From positions 1 to 17,679 of the forward strand of contig NZ_JALAMS010000062.1 in NCBI RefSeq assembly GCF_026790145.1: a stretch of 17,679 bases of DNA, written 5' to 3'. This DNA is from Bacillus_I endophytica_A. Lineage in GTDB: Bacteria; Bacillota; Bacilli; Bacillales; Bacillaceae_H. How positions within the stretch are numbered: the stretch's first letter is position 1; each line of letters starts with the position of its first letter. The notes under the pieces were generated by a model. It searched no databases. It was not told where the DNA came from and worked only from the letters and a program-made list of their open reading frames with translations. Below, one piece after another: positions 7,206-13,599 of the stretch. The translations under genes and the position numbers were made by a program.

Positions 7206-7868
7206 ATGAATAAAGATAGCTTATATCAAAAATCATATATTAATCGTTTAGGGGAATTTAGTAAATTATCGAATGAGGCATTTCGTTCCTTTACCAATTT
7301 TGATCAAAAAGCCTTATCTCAAGGTAAATTATCTTCTAAACTAAAAGAATTAATAGCTGTAGCCGTGGCTCACGTTACAGGTTGCCCTTATTGTATTGAA
7401 GCTCATGTTAATCAAGTCAAAAAACAGGAAGCAACAAAAGAAGAGATGGCTGAGGCTATTATGGTAGCAACTGCGTTAAAAGCAGGATCTGCTTTGGCTC
7501 ATGGAGTTAATGCGCTTAATGCTTATGATGGAAACAATAATGATGATGAATTGTACAAATCTAATTATATTAACCGTTTAAGCGAGTTTTCTTCTCTACA
7601 AAAAGAAACCTTTAGCTCTTTTATTTCTTTCGATCAAAACGCAATGAAAGCAGGGAAACTTAGTGTGAAGGAGAAAGAGTTGATTGCCATTGCGATTGCT
7701 CATGTTACCGGTTGTCCTTATTGTATTGAAATTCATGTAAAAGCAGCTAAAAAAGCTCAAGTTACAAAAGAAGAAATGGCTGAAGCTATTATGGTAGCAA
7801 CCGCATTAAAAGCAGGATCTGCTTTGGCTCATGGAGTTAATGCGCTTAATGCTTATGACGAAAACTAA
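7206..7868 (+). CDS. Tandem two-domain carboxymuconolactone decarboxylase/AhpD-like protein
   Basis: The 220-residue protein is two copies of one CMD/AhpD-like domain with an exact 110-residue period. Each carries HVTGCPYCIExHV, with redox cysteine pairs at Cys60/Cys63 and Cys170/Cys173. This CxxC plus nearby His pattern is that of AhpD-type alkylhydroperoxidases rather than true decarboxylases. Single-domain proteins of about 110-150 residues are usual and assemble as oligomers, so this gene likely gives a fused dimer. The C-terminal parts of the copies are nearly identical while the N-terminal parts differ, which points to recent duplication or gene conversion. The ribosome binding site is poor (AAAAGAGTAG). 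The flavin oxidase gene follows after 100 bases and may be cotranscribed. Confidence 0.9.
   Translation: MNKDSLYQKSYINRLGEFSKLSNEAFRSFTNFDQKALSQGKLSSKLKELIAVAVAHVTGCPYCIEAHVNQVKKQEATKEEMAEAIMVATALKAGSALAHGVNALNAYDGNNNDDELYKSNYINRLSEFSSLQKETFSSFISFDQNAMKAGKLSVKEKELIAIAIAHVTGCPYCIEIHVKAAKKAQVTKEEMAEAIMVATALKAGSALAHGVNALNAYDEN
7476..7528 (+). repeat. 53-bp exact direct repeat, first copy
   Basis: This stretch is identical to 7806-7858, exactly 330 bases downstream. It encodes LKAGSALAHGVNALNAYD in both CMD domains. Identity extends through silent sites. Confidence 0.95.
7806..7858 (+). repeat. 53-bp exact direct repeat, second copy
   Basis: Second member of the pair at 7476-7528. Recombination between them would delete 330 bases and leave a single-domain, in-frame gene. 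Confidence 0.95.
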
Positions 7869-7968
7869 GCTTTGGGTAACAGTCTGAATTTTCACCTTTA
7901 AAGACAGTAAGACACCCATTTTTTGAATGACTGAATTAGAGAATTTTTTTAAGAAAGGAGGAAAGAAC

Positions 7969-9081
7969 ATGACTCATCCTGTAATCATTGTTGGAGCTGG
8001 TTTAAGTGGTCTTTATGCTGCGTCTCTGCTTACTGCAAAAGGTATCAGCTGTAAGGTTCTAGAGGCTAGAGATAGAATCGGTGGTAGAGTGTTGAGCACT
8101 TCTGATTCAAAGAGACCTGACTTAGGAAAATTTGATCTTGGACCGACATGGTTTTGGCCCCAGTACGAGAGGACTATTGCTAACCTAGTCAAAGACCTGG
8201 GTTTAGAAACTTTTGTCCAGTACACCAAGGGAGAAATGCTTTTAGAGCGATCGCCTAACACATCACCAGAACGTTATAGACTACCAGAAAACTCTGTTGG
8301 ACATTCGGTTCGATTCAAAGGAGGCGTTCAATCTCTTATTGATGCTGTTGCAAATACTCTCCCCCCAGGGATAGTGGAGTTAGAAACTCGAGTTACGGCC
8401 ATTCGACTAGATCAAGAAGGCGCTATTACGATTGAAGCAGTTCTTGCTAATGGGAAGAAAAAAGAAATTTCTGCAAGTGCTGTTATCTTAGCATTGCCAC
8501 CTCGAATCTTAGCACACCATATTGAATTTTCTCCCTCTCCCTCTGCAACCCTTATTACTGATCTTGTTAGTAAACCTACATGGATGGCAGGACAAGCTAA
8601 GGTGGTGGCAGTTTATGATCGTCCGTTTTGGAGAGAATCTGGACTTTCTGGTTTCGTAACGAGCTGGATTGGACCACTGCAGGAAATTCATGATGCGTCT
8701 CCTGAAACTGGCTCCGGTGCCCTGTTTGGTTTCTTTGGAATACCAGCAAAGATGCGTCGGGAACTAGGGGAGGATAGCATTTTAAAACTGGTTATGGACC
8801 AACTTGTTAGACTCTTCGGACCTTCTGCAAAAAATGTGAGTTCTATCCATTACAAAGATTGGTCTAGAGACTTAGAAACAGCTGTTGAGGAAGATTCCGA
8901 TCCACTTACAGATTTTCCAAGCTATGGTCCACCCGAAAAAGCAGGAATATGGGAAAAGAAAATCTTTTTTGCTGGTACCGAAACAAATGCACAATTTGGA
9001 GGGCACCTTGAAGGTGCACTGCAATCAGCTGAACAAGTAGTTTCTGAAATCACTCATTTAAAGCTATCTGATAATAGATAG
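7969..9081 (+). CDS. FAD-dependent amine oxidase family protein
   Basis: The 370-residue protein starts with an FAD-binding Rossmann motif (VIIVGAGLSGLYAA, GxGxxG at 9-14), followed by LEARDRIGGRV, typical of flavin monoamine oxidases. The C-terminal FAD motif FAGTETNAQFGGHLEGA is also present. It is shorter than most monoamine oxidases (about 450 or more residues) but complete at both ends. The start at 7969 is chosen because AAAGGAGG lies directly before it; an upstream in-frame ATG at 7927 has no such site. Members oxidise amines to imines, releasing hydrogen peroxide; the substrate is unknown. By eye its base composition is richer in G and C than its neighbours, which hints at separate origin. 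Pairing with an AhpD-like peroxidase gene upstream would fit peroxide production. Confidence 0.87.
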   Translation: MTHPVIIVGAGLSGLYAASLLTAKGISCKVLEARDRIGGRVLSTSDSKRPDLGKFDLGPTWFWPQYERTIANLVKDLGLETFVQYTKGEMLLERSPNTSPERYRLPENSVGHSVRFKGGVQSLIDAVANTLPPGIVELETRVTAIRLDQEGAITIEAVLANGKKKEISASAVILALPPRILAHHIEFSPSPSATLITDLVSKPTWMAGQAKVVAVYDRPFWRESGLSGFVTSWIGPLQEIHDASPETGSGALFGFFGIPAKMRRELGEDSILKLVMDQLVRLFGPSAKNVSSIHYKDWSRDLETAVEEDSDPLTDFPSYGPPEKAGIWEKKIFFAGTETNAQFGGHLEGALQSAEQVVSEITHLKLSDNR

Positions 9082-9087
9082 AAAATG

Positions 9088-9120
9088 ATTGAATAAAGCT
9101 AACTTGTCTCTTTATTCAAT
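9088..9120 (+). terminator. AT-rich hairpin after the amine oxidase gene
   Basis: ATTGAATAAAG (9088-9098) and CTTTATTCAAT (9110-9120) are perfect 11-bp arms with an 11-base loop, 7 bases past the stop. No T-tract follows, so it is a weak terminator at best. A stronger one lies at 9225-9262. Confidence 0.4.
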
Positions 9121-9224
9121 TATGCAATTAAATAATTTAATCATTTTTCTGAACAATAAACATAGCATAGAATCCCGTAGTATCATTAGTAAAACTAGTT
9201 AACATAATAGATCTTATCGGAAAT

Positions 9225-9262
9225 AAAAAATCTAAGGATTCTTATACTTCCTTAGATTTTTT
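9225..9262. terminator. Bidirectional intrinsic terminator
   Basis: AAAAAATCTAAGGA (9225-9238) and TCCTTAGATTTTTT (9249-9262) are perfect 14-bp arms with a 10-base loop and T-tracts on both strands. It serves the plus-strand oxidase operon and the minus-strand small membrane gene, whose last codons lie inside it. Confidence 0.88.
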
Positions 9263-9423
9263 ATTTATATAGAGTTCGATGGTAGTTATACCTAACGAAA
9301 CGCCAAAGGCTGTTGAAAAGGCTGTTAGAAAATTGATATGAGGTTTAAACAGTATATCGCTGATTAAATTACTGATAAAAAAGATTGAAAAATATATAAA
9401 GAATTTTAAAATAGCTTTTTCAA
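9242..9423 (-). pseudogene. Small membrane protein gene with a one-base lesion
   Basis: A 78-codon minus-strand frame (9478-9242) encodes a hydrophobic protein but has no start codon. A TTG at 9423-9421, six bases after GGGAAGG, is followed by five A's (9420-9416) and then goes out of frame. One extra A would give an intact 60-residue protein beginning MKKAILKFFIYFSIFFI, with two membrane segments and the charged tail INKKSKEV. The same upstream block occurs before the DUF4181 gene, where it leads to ATG at the matching position. Either this is a frameshifted gene, an assembly error in the A-run, or a slippage-dependent gene. I do not recognise the family. Confidence 0.55.
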
Positions 9424-9440
9424 AAATGCACCTTCCCGTC

Positions 9441-9476
9441 CTTTCCCTTACTAGTTCCTTATACGTTGCTACATTA
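9441..9476 (-). repeat. Duplicated leader block, copy A
   Basis: This block is 30 of 36 bases identical to 9967-10002, including the exact 13-mer CTTATACGTTGCT. On the minus strand both copies lie just before a ribosome binding site and start of a small membrane protein gene. Confidence 0.65.
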
Positions 9477-9520
9477 ACCTAAAGGACCCTTTACTTCAAT
9501 AAATACTGATTGTTTATTAT

Positions 9521-9949
9521 TTATAATAATCCAAAAAAATCAGTCTTGAATAAGATAAAGAACAATATAAGAACAAATAGTAGTTCACTAATGGTTAATT
9601 TATAAGCATTAGGGTTTTTTGCATACTTTCTCTCCATAACGGCTCTAACCGTTTCGGAAACCACAATAAAAATAAATAAGACCGCCCACGATTGTAAAAA
9701 CCAAAACCAATCGGTCGAATCTCTGCTCATGTTTATAATAAATCCTAATAAAATACTAGCTATCGTAATAATTCTAATGGTCCAATCCATTTTTTTATGT
9801 TTCTCATTAACATGGTTATATGAAAAGAGTTTCTTTCTCTCCACTTTTAGCCATTTCCTCATGATGGTATTAAACAAAAACCACAATAATAAAATAATAG
9901 CTAATAACGATATTAATCTTAGCCCGAAATTAGGCTCTATGCTGTACAT
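9521..9949 (-). CDS. DUF4181-like membrane protein
   Basis: The 142-residue protein has four hydrophobic segments (about 11-27, 55-73, 83-100 and 120-138). A basic stretch lies after the first (MRKWLKVERKKLFSYNHVNE), followed by KKMDWTIR. This pattern is familiar from Bacillaceae DUF4181 proteins, whose function is unknown. AGGAGG lies eight bases before the ATG. It probably sits in the cell membrane. The upstream leader is a copy of the block before the broken small gene downstream, which suggests that the two arose from one gene cluster by duplication. Confidence 0.75.
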   Translation of the reverse strand: MYSIEPNFGLRLISLLAIILLLWFLFNTIMRKWLKVERKKLFSYNHVNEKHKKMDWTIRIITIASILLGFIINMSRDSTDWFWFLQSWAVLFIFIVVSETVRAVMERKYAKNPNAYKLTISELLFVLILFFILFKTDFFGLL

Positions 9950-9966
9950 AAATGGCTCCTCCTATT

Positions 9967-10002
9967 CTTCCCCTTACAACTTTCTTATACGTTGCTGTAT
10001 TA
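9967..10002 (-). repeat. Duplicated leader block, copy B
   Basis: Partner of 9441-9476. It precedes the AGGAGG and ATG of the DUF4181-like gene. Read as protein, both copies contain ATYK..VR.R, so part of an ancestral coding frame may be preserved. Confidence 0.65.
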
Positions 10003-10051
10003 TTTTGGTTTCAATTTTAGTTTACATAAAATGTATTCCAGGTAGTGAAAA

Positions 10052-10086
10052 AGAGCAAGTTCGGTTAATGATAACGAACTTGCTCT
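10052..10086 (-). terminator. Terminator of the zinc-ribbon gene
   Basis: AGAGCAAGTTCG (10052-10063) and CGAACTTGCTCT (10075-10086) are perfect 12-bp arms. On the minus strand TTTTT follows. It lies 50 bases past the stop of the gene at 10137-10331. Confidence 0.85.
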
Positions 10087-10136
10087 CTTCTATTTAGGTA
10101 TATCACGCCATACTAGATTTATTATGTATAGTAATT

Positions 10137-10331
10137 TTATAATTTCTTACCACACCATGGACAAAAATACATTTCAATAGTGGATGAACCCCCATCATGA
10201 ACAATTAATCCATAGTCATTATGCTTGTCATCAAATAAAATGAGATGATCAGGACACTCAAATGGCGTTTTATGAATGTCACACTTAAAGTTTGCATGAT
10301 ATTCCATATCGTCACAACAATGTTTTTTCAT
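10137..10331 (-). CDS. Small zinc-ribbon protein (DUF6980-like)
   Basis: The 64-residue protein is rich in cysteine and histidine: HCCDDMEYH near the start, CDIHKTPFECPDH in the middle and CPWCGKKL at the end. The final CxxCG and the earlier cysteine pair suggest one zinc site. Short proteins with this ending are common in Bacillaceae and are grouped as DUF6980; the assignment is from memory and moderate. The function is unknown. GGAGAG lies five bases before the ATG, and a strong terminator follows, so it seems to be a one-gene unit. Confidence 0.75.
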   Translation of the reverse strand: MKKHCCDDMEYHANFKCDIHKTPFECPDHLILFDDKHNDYGLIVHDGGSSTIEMYFCPWCGKKL

Positions 10332-10530
10332 ATCTTCTCTCCTAGATTATATATATCAAATGATTATACTATTAATATAGTAGAAACTCGTTTAATTTGG
10401 ATATATAAACTCAGCTGAAATAATAGGCATTAAGGACCTTCAATTTTATATTCAATGGAGGATTGTTTGTAAAAGAAAAGATAAATGCAAAATACGGCCC
10501 CATATTTCTCTGTTTTTATAGTGACAACTA

Positions 10531-10689
10531 CTATAGGGTTGTGGGAGTAACCTCTACATTTGCCACAAATCCCCTTGTTGCTAGTTTATTTCCTTTCCCC
10601 TTAAAAGAACATCTTTTTATTCTGTTTTCAAGTTTTCTTTCGAAATGGAAAACGACCCCACACCTACCACAACCGCCCTTGTCGTACCT
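10531..10689 (-). pseudogene. Cysteine-rich gene remnant without a start codon
   Basis: A 52-codon minus-strand frame follows an in-frame TAA at 10692-10690 and ends with TAG at 10531. It begins RYDKGGCGRCGVVFHFERKL and ends ATRGFVANVEVTPTTL. The CxxCG knuckle and basic middle look protein-like, but no ATG, GTG or TTG opens it with a ribosome binding site. A related stretch (YNKGICDGCG then stop) lies at 17042-17076. A plus-strand frame over the same bases has no credible start and is treated as its shadow. The 10340-10790 gap holds nothing else I can support. Confidence 0.35.
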
Positions 10690-10692
10690 TTA
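10658..10692. repeat. 35-bp repeat, copy 1
   Basis: This is 29 of 35 bases identical to 17042-17076. On the minus strand both encode Y(D/N)KG.C..CG. They may be remnants of one phage-type gene. Confidence 0.6.
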
Positions 10693-10777
10693 ACAAGGGT
10701 ACAACTATATAACTGTATATGTACATAAAGCTATAAACTTGTCCGGATTACTCATGGATTCCCAAAAAGCGAAAAGA

Positions 10778-10797
10778 AGATTAGAACAGTCTAATCT
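10778..10797 (-). terminator. Terminator of the MarR-rhodanese-EVE operon
   Basis: AGATTAGA (10778-10785) and TCTAATCT (10790-10797) have a 4-base loop, followed on the minus strand by TCTTTTCGCTTTTT. The stem overlaps the EVE gene stop codon (10793-10791). Confidence 0.65.
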
Positions 10798-11234
10798 CCT
10801 TTCATCTCTGTCATTTCTTCTTTGATGACTTTAAAATCATCTTCACTTATTTCCAAGTGGCCAAATCGAAACGAATAACCCCAATACTTCTTATTTTGAA
10901 TAAAAGAGAGCTGTGAAATTAAAGGATGAATAGATGTTTCTGTACACTCCATAAAATCTATCTTTCTTCGGAAGGGTATAAAACCATTTCCCATATCAAA
11001 TTGAAAGATATGATCATCAACCACACGTCCTATAGTCGTAAATTTTTGATACGGAGTACTTTCATTAAGCTGTACCTTTGGAGAATAATAAATGATCCAA
11101 TCGCCCGTCCTCATCTTTTTTAAAGGAGCTTCCTTACCATGACAAAGTTGAGCAAAACCGCCTTGAACTCCCTTCATCACATGATCGTGAGAAGCTACTC
11201 CAATCCAATACCTTATATTGTTTTGTATGTCCAT
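10791..11234 (-). CDS. EVE domain-containing protein
   Basis: This 147-residue protein is an EVE domain of the PUA-like fold. Typical features are NNIRYWIGVASHDHV near the start, the FAQLCHGKEAPL segment, GDWIIYYSPK (about 50-59), FTTIGRVVDD and the aromatic-rich end KKYWGYSFRFGHLEI. EVE domains bind modified bases in RNA or DNA in several systems; here the ligand is unknown. The ATG at 11234 overlaps the rhodanese stop as TGATG, a usual sign of translational coupling. A TTG (11246) and an ATG (11240) further upstream are in frame but have no better ribosome binding site. It is the last gene of a MarR-controlled operon. Confidence 0.87.
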   Translation of the reverse strand: MDIQNNIRYWIGVASHDHVMKGVQGGFAQLCHGKEAPLKKMRTGDWIIYYSPKVQLNESTPYQKFTTIGRVVDDHIFQFDMGNGFIPFRRKIDFMECTETSIHPLISQLSFIQNKKYWGYSFRFGHLEISEDDFKVIKEEMTEMKGD

Positions 11235-11626
11235 CAACATCCACAATGATTGGACGGGTAATTATCTGGAGTTGACGTTGAAACTGGAAAGTTCATTTCC
11301 TGCCATGCGGCAATTCCCCCCGTTAACTCTTTTACGTCATACCCCTGTTCCAATAAAGATTTGGCAACTTTAGCAGCTGTATTGCACCAAACATCCCAAC
11401 AATACACGATAATCTCCTTGTCTTTTGGGATTTCACCTAAACGGTTGGCTAATTCTTGTTCGGGTATGATATGGGCATCCTTAATGGTTACACTTCTTAC
11501 ATGAGCAGGGCCATTCCTAACATCAATTAAAAAGTATTGTTCCGGATTCATTTCCTTTGCTTTTATGTAATCCATGGGGCTTATAGTCGCTTGAAGACGT
11601 GCATTAAAATAATCCAGTGCGTTCAT
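11234..11626 (-). CDS. Rhodanese-like sulfurtransferase
   Basis: The 130-residue single-domain rhodanese has the acidic motif FLIDVRNGPAHV (about 32-43) and the active loop VYC76-WDVW-C81 with the likely persulfide-carrying Cys76. The typical GGIAAW segment (103-108) follows. The active loop departs from the more common CRGGxR type. The tail ends in HCGC, adding two cysteines that could form a redox pair or a metal site. AGGAGG lies eight bases before the ATG. It follows the marR gene by 21 bases and overlaps the EVE gene by one base. Role: probably sulfur transfer or persulfide handling in the cytosol; the partner is unknown. Confidence 0.87.
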   Translation of the reverse strand: MNALDYFNARLQATISPMDYIKAKEMNPEQYFLIDVRNGPAHVRSVTIKDAHIIPEQELANRLGEIPKDKEIIVYCWDVWCNTAAKVAKSLLEQGYDVKELTGGIAAWQEMNFPVSTSTPDNYPSNHCGC

Positions 11627-11647
11627 TTGGTATAACCTCCTGTTTTT

Positions 11648-12067
11648 TTATAATGACTTCCAAATTCTAATCAAAAAATCTTTCAGCAATTGTCTTTCTT
11701 GCTGATTTAAAGGCGTTAAAACTTCTGATTCTACATCGGTTAGAAATTCCCAACGTGAATTTAGTACTTCCTTTCCTTTTTCCGTAATTAAAAGACTATA
11801 AGATCTTCGGTCATTAGGGTTCTTGGTTCTCTCCACAAATCCTAACGTTTCCAAATGATCAATATGACTGACCATCGTCGTTCGATCAATTTGTAGGTTG
11901 TCAGATATGTCTTTTTGAGAAGAGTATGGATTTTCCTCAATAAATAAAAGAACGCCATATTGTCTTGAATTGATGTTAAAAGGAACCAGTCCTTCAGCAA
12001 ATTTGTGTTCCATTTGTTGAAGAGCCTTTCCAAGTAAAAAACCATAAGATTGATTCCATTTATTCAT
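11648..12067 (-). CDS. MarR-family transcriptional regulator
   Basis: The 139-residue winged-helix protein fits MarR/OhrR-like regulators: QKDISDNLQIDRTTMVSHID (recognition helix, about 54-73) and the wing RTKNPNDRRSYSL with the conserved DRR. No cysteine is present, so it is not a thiol-switch type. It more likely binds a small molecule. The ATG at 12067 is chosen because GGGGGTGG lies before it; an in-frame GTG at 12079 would overlap that site. It is the first gene of the operon with rhodanese and EVE genes and probably represses itself through the palindrome at 12084-12128. Confidence 0.9.
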   Translation of the reverse strand: MNKWNQSYGFLLGKALQQMEHKFAEGLVPFNINSRQYGVLLFIEENPYSSQKDISDNLQIDRTTMVSHIDHLETLGFVERTKNPNDRRSYSLLITEKGKEVLNSRWEFLTDVESEVLTPLNQQERQLLKDFLIRIWKSL

Positions 12068-12083
12068 TTTAATTTCCACCCCC

Positions 12084-12138
12084 TTATTTAATCAGTTAAA
12101 TATATAATCAGTATAACTGATTAAATAACAGAAGACAA
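12084..12138 (-). promoter_or_regulatory. marR promoter and MarR operator
   Basis: On the minus strand, TTGTCT (12133-12138), 17 bases and TATACT (12110-12115) make a sigma-A promoter. TTATTTAATCAGTT (12084-12097) and AACTGATTAAATAA (12115-12128) are exact 14-bp inverted repeats. A third TCAG half-site lies at 12108-12111, giving a closer palindrome with AACTGATTA. The sites cover the -10 and the start region, as expected for autorepression. Confidence 0.75.
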
Positions 12139-12197
12139 GTAAATACTTATAGTGATTTGCTAACATAACAACAGCGGACTTCGTTGTAAGTATTTAC
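12139..12197. repeat. Inverted repeat beside the marR promoter
   Basis: GTAAATACTTA (12139-12149) and TAAGTATTTAC (12187-12197) are exact 11-bp arms. Inside, ACAAC (12168-12172) and GTTGT (12183-12187) can pair. The left arm touches the -35 element of marR. Confidence 0.5.
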
Positions 12198-12299
12198 CAA
12201 AATATTGATTGAGAGAAGTCAAAAATTGCAAACCAATTAATTAGCAATAATTTGGCACTTTTCTCTTTTATGAACGAGCATAACTCCCCTATCCATTAA

Positions 12300-12325
12300 T
12301 TACCTTTTCACTCCACAAAAGGTAA
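12300..12325. repeat. Short hairpin
   Basis: TTACCTTTT (12300-12308) and AAAAGGTAA (12317-12325) form a 9-bp stem with an 8-base loop. No gene ends nearby. It lies in the 440-base gap before the recombinase remnant, which holds repeats but no intact gene. Confidence 0.4.
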
Positions 12326-12353
12326 ATACAACCATTCAGTTCACAAAGTGAAC

Positions 12354-12379
12354 GTCCATAAAAGTTTACTTTTGCGGAC
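12354..12379. repeat. Dispersed palindrome, copy 3
   Basis: GTCCATAAAAGT and ACTTTTGCGGAC pair with one mismatch and one G-T pair around two bases. Outer bases ACGTCC...GGACAT match the copies at 31-56 and 2451-2474. Confidence 0.6.
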
Positions 12380-12436
12380 ATTTCTTTTTTATTAGAAATC
12401 TAGCATTTTCATTGTTCGTTTAAGTTTAAAATCAAA

Positions 12437-12476
12437 TTACGAACGTCCTATGGAAAACATATACTTTTACGAACGT
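12437..12476. repeat. Degenerate palindrome copy with direct repeat
   Basis: TTACGAACGT occurs at 12437-12446 and 12467-12476. Between them are GTCCTATGGAAAAC and ATACTTTTACG, a looser version of the dispersed palindrome. It lies 32 bases before the recombinase remnant. Confidence 0.45.
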
Positions 12477-12508
12477 TTCTGACAAAATAATAGGGAAAGA
12501 AACACAAA

Positions 12509-13155
12509 ATGAGTATAAAAATGGAAAATGGAAAATTTAGATACATACGAGTAAGCAACCGAGATCAAAATGAAGGTTGTCAACTTTAATCCATGGAGGA
12601 AGCTGGAATTTCTCCTCGGGATATTTTCATTGATAAGCAAAGTGGAAAAATTCCATTCAAGAACAGTATCAACTGATGAAATGAATGATTCGTAAAGGTG
12701 ATATTCTTTATATTCATTCCCTAGATCGCTTTGTCCGTAATAAGGAAGGAATTTTACAGGAATGGACTGCCATTACAAAAAAGATTGAGGCAGACATTGT
12801 GGTCTTGGATATGCCACTGTTGTATACCACTCAGTATAAGGATAGTTTAGGAACCTTTATTGCTGATCTTGTTTTGCAGATTCTTTCTTGGATAGCAGAG
12901 GAAGAAAGGGAACGAATTTGAAAAAGGCAGCGTGAGGGAATTGATTTAGCTTTGAAAAATGGAACAGTTTTTGGACGACCGAAAGCTCAAGTTACAGAAG
13001 AATTCAAAGAAGTATATGATTGTTGGAAAACAGGAGAGATAACAGCTGTAAAGGCTATGGAAGAATTAGATATTAAAAAGACCACTTTTTATAAGCTGGT
13101 TAAAGAACATGAAAATGATTTAAAAAGTACTAATATAATAGAAGAAACAGTCTAA
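12509..13155 (+). pseudogene. Serine recombinase (resolvase family) pseudogene
   Basis: The joined frames read as a resolvase/invertase of about 200 residues. The N-terminal YIRVSNRDQN keeps the catalytic serine, followed by AGISPRDIFIDKQSGK, then HSLDRFVRN (usually DRxGRN), a middle part with DMPLLYTTQYKDSLGTFIADL and EEERERI, and a C-terminal DNA-binding helix-turn-helix. Lesions seen: TAA at 12587 (expected Gln in QLQSM), a one-base frameshift near 12650-12660, TGA at 12682 and TGA at 12919 (expected Arg, before KRQREG). The last 67 codons (12952-13155) are open. It cannot be active. Expected residues come from memory of related Bacillaceae recombinases. It may have been part of a transposon or integrated element. 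Confidence 0.85.
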
Positions 13156-13531
13156 AAATGCAAATGAATACGAACTACTTACTCCTATGCGTTTTCCTCG
13201 ATAGGGAATGATTGCTGAAGATTAGGACCTTCTGAATTTTGAATCGAATGGGTAAAATATAAGGCGATATAGTTTTTTATTTCGTTGAAGAGCGATTCTC
13301 AAGCATGCTTTTTAGAGAATTTCTTTTTTATGTAATTTACATGAAATTATTGAAGAACTGTCATTAATAGTTAGGTTCTTTTATGATTTTGATAACGTTT
13401 CTAATAATTTTAAGTGGTGGAACGTTAAACAAACGGGCCATAGAATTGAGTAAGAAATTCCAAACTATTTTTTTAAAAGAGCAACCATGGTTCTCTGAAG
13501 ATACAAACGTTAACACATCAAACTATGAAAA
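13156..13531. other. Intergenic region with weak hairpins
   Basis: No gene is supported here. ATTCTC (13295-13300) can pair with GAGAAT (13315-13320), followed by TTCTTTTTT, a possible plus-strand terminator. AAGAAC (13353-13358) and GTTCTT (13375-13380) form another weak stem. A plus-strand frame from 13383 overlaps the DJ-1 gene end and has no ribosome binding site. Confidence 0.4.
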
Positions 13532-13563
13532 GAAGCCGTCCGGAATAAATTTCGAAGGGCTTC
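13532..13563 (-). terminator. Probable terminator of the DJ-1/PfpI gene
   Basis: GAAGCC (13532-13537) and GGCTTC (13558-13563) pair, and TTTT follows on the minus strand. It lies about 37 bases past the stop of the DJ-1-like gene. The interior pairs poorly. Confidence 0.5.
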
Positions 13564-13599
13564 ATATTCAAACAAGTTTTTCACATTTAAATTTAAGAA

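Noticed and set aside
9112..9133. A fourth TATTCAATT...-like palindrome after the amine oxidase gene
   Set aside because: It is the right arm of the 9088-9120 hairpin, lies at a gene end with no promoter and does not match the central TCAATTGA.
9729..10097. Plus-strand frame opposite the DUF4181-like gene
   Set aside because: Antisense shadow of a gene with a good ribosome site and terminators; its hydrophobicity reflects the AT-rich opposite strand.
10463..10693. Plus-strand 76-codon frame
   Set aside because: It starts at TTG overlapping its own would-be ribosome site, has no family likeness and lies opposite a more protein-like cysteine-rich frame.
12088..12128. CRISPR-like or iteron repeats
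   Set aside because: The three TCAGTT/AACTGA half-sites form a promoter-overlapping operator; no regular spacers are present anywhere in the window.
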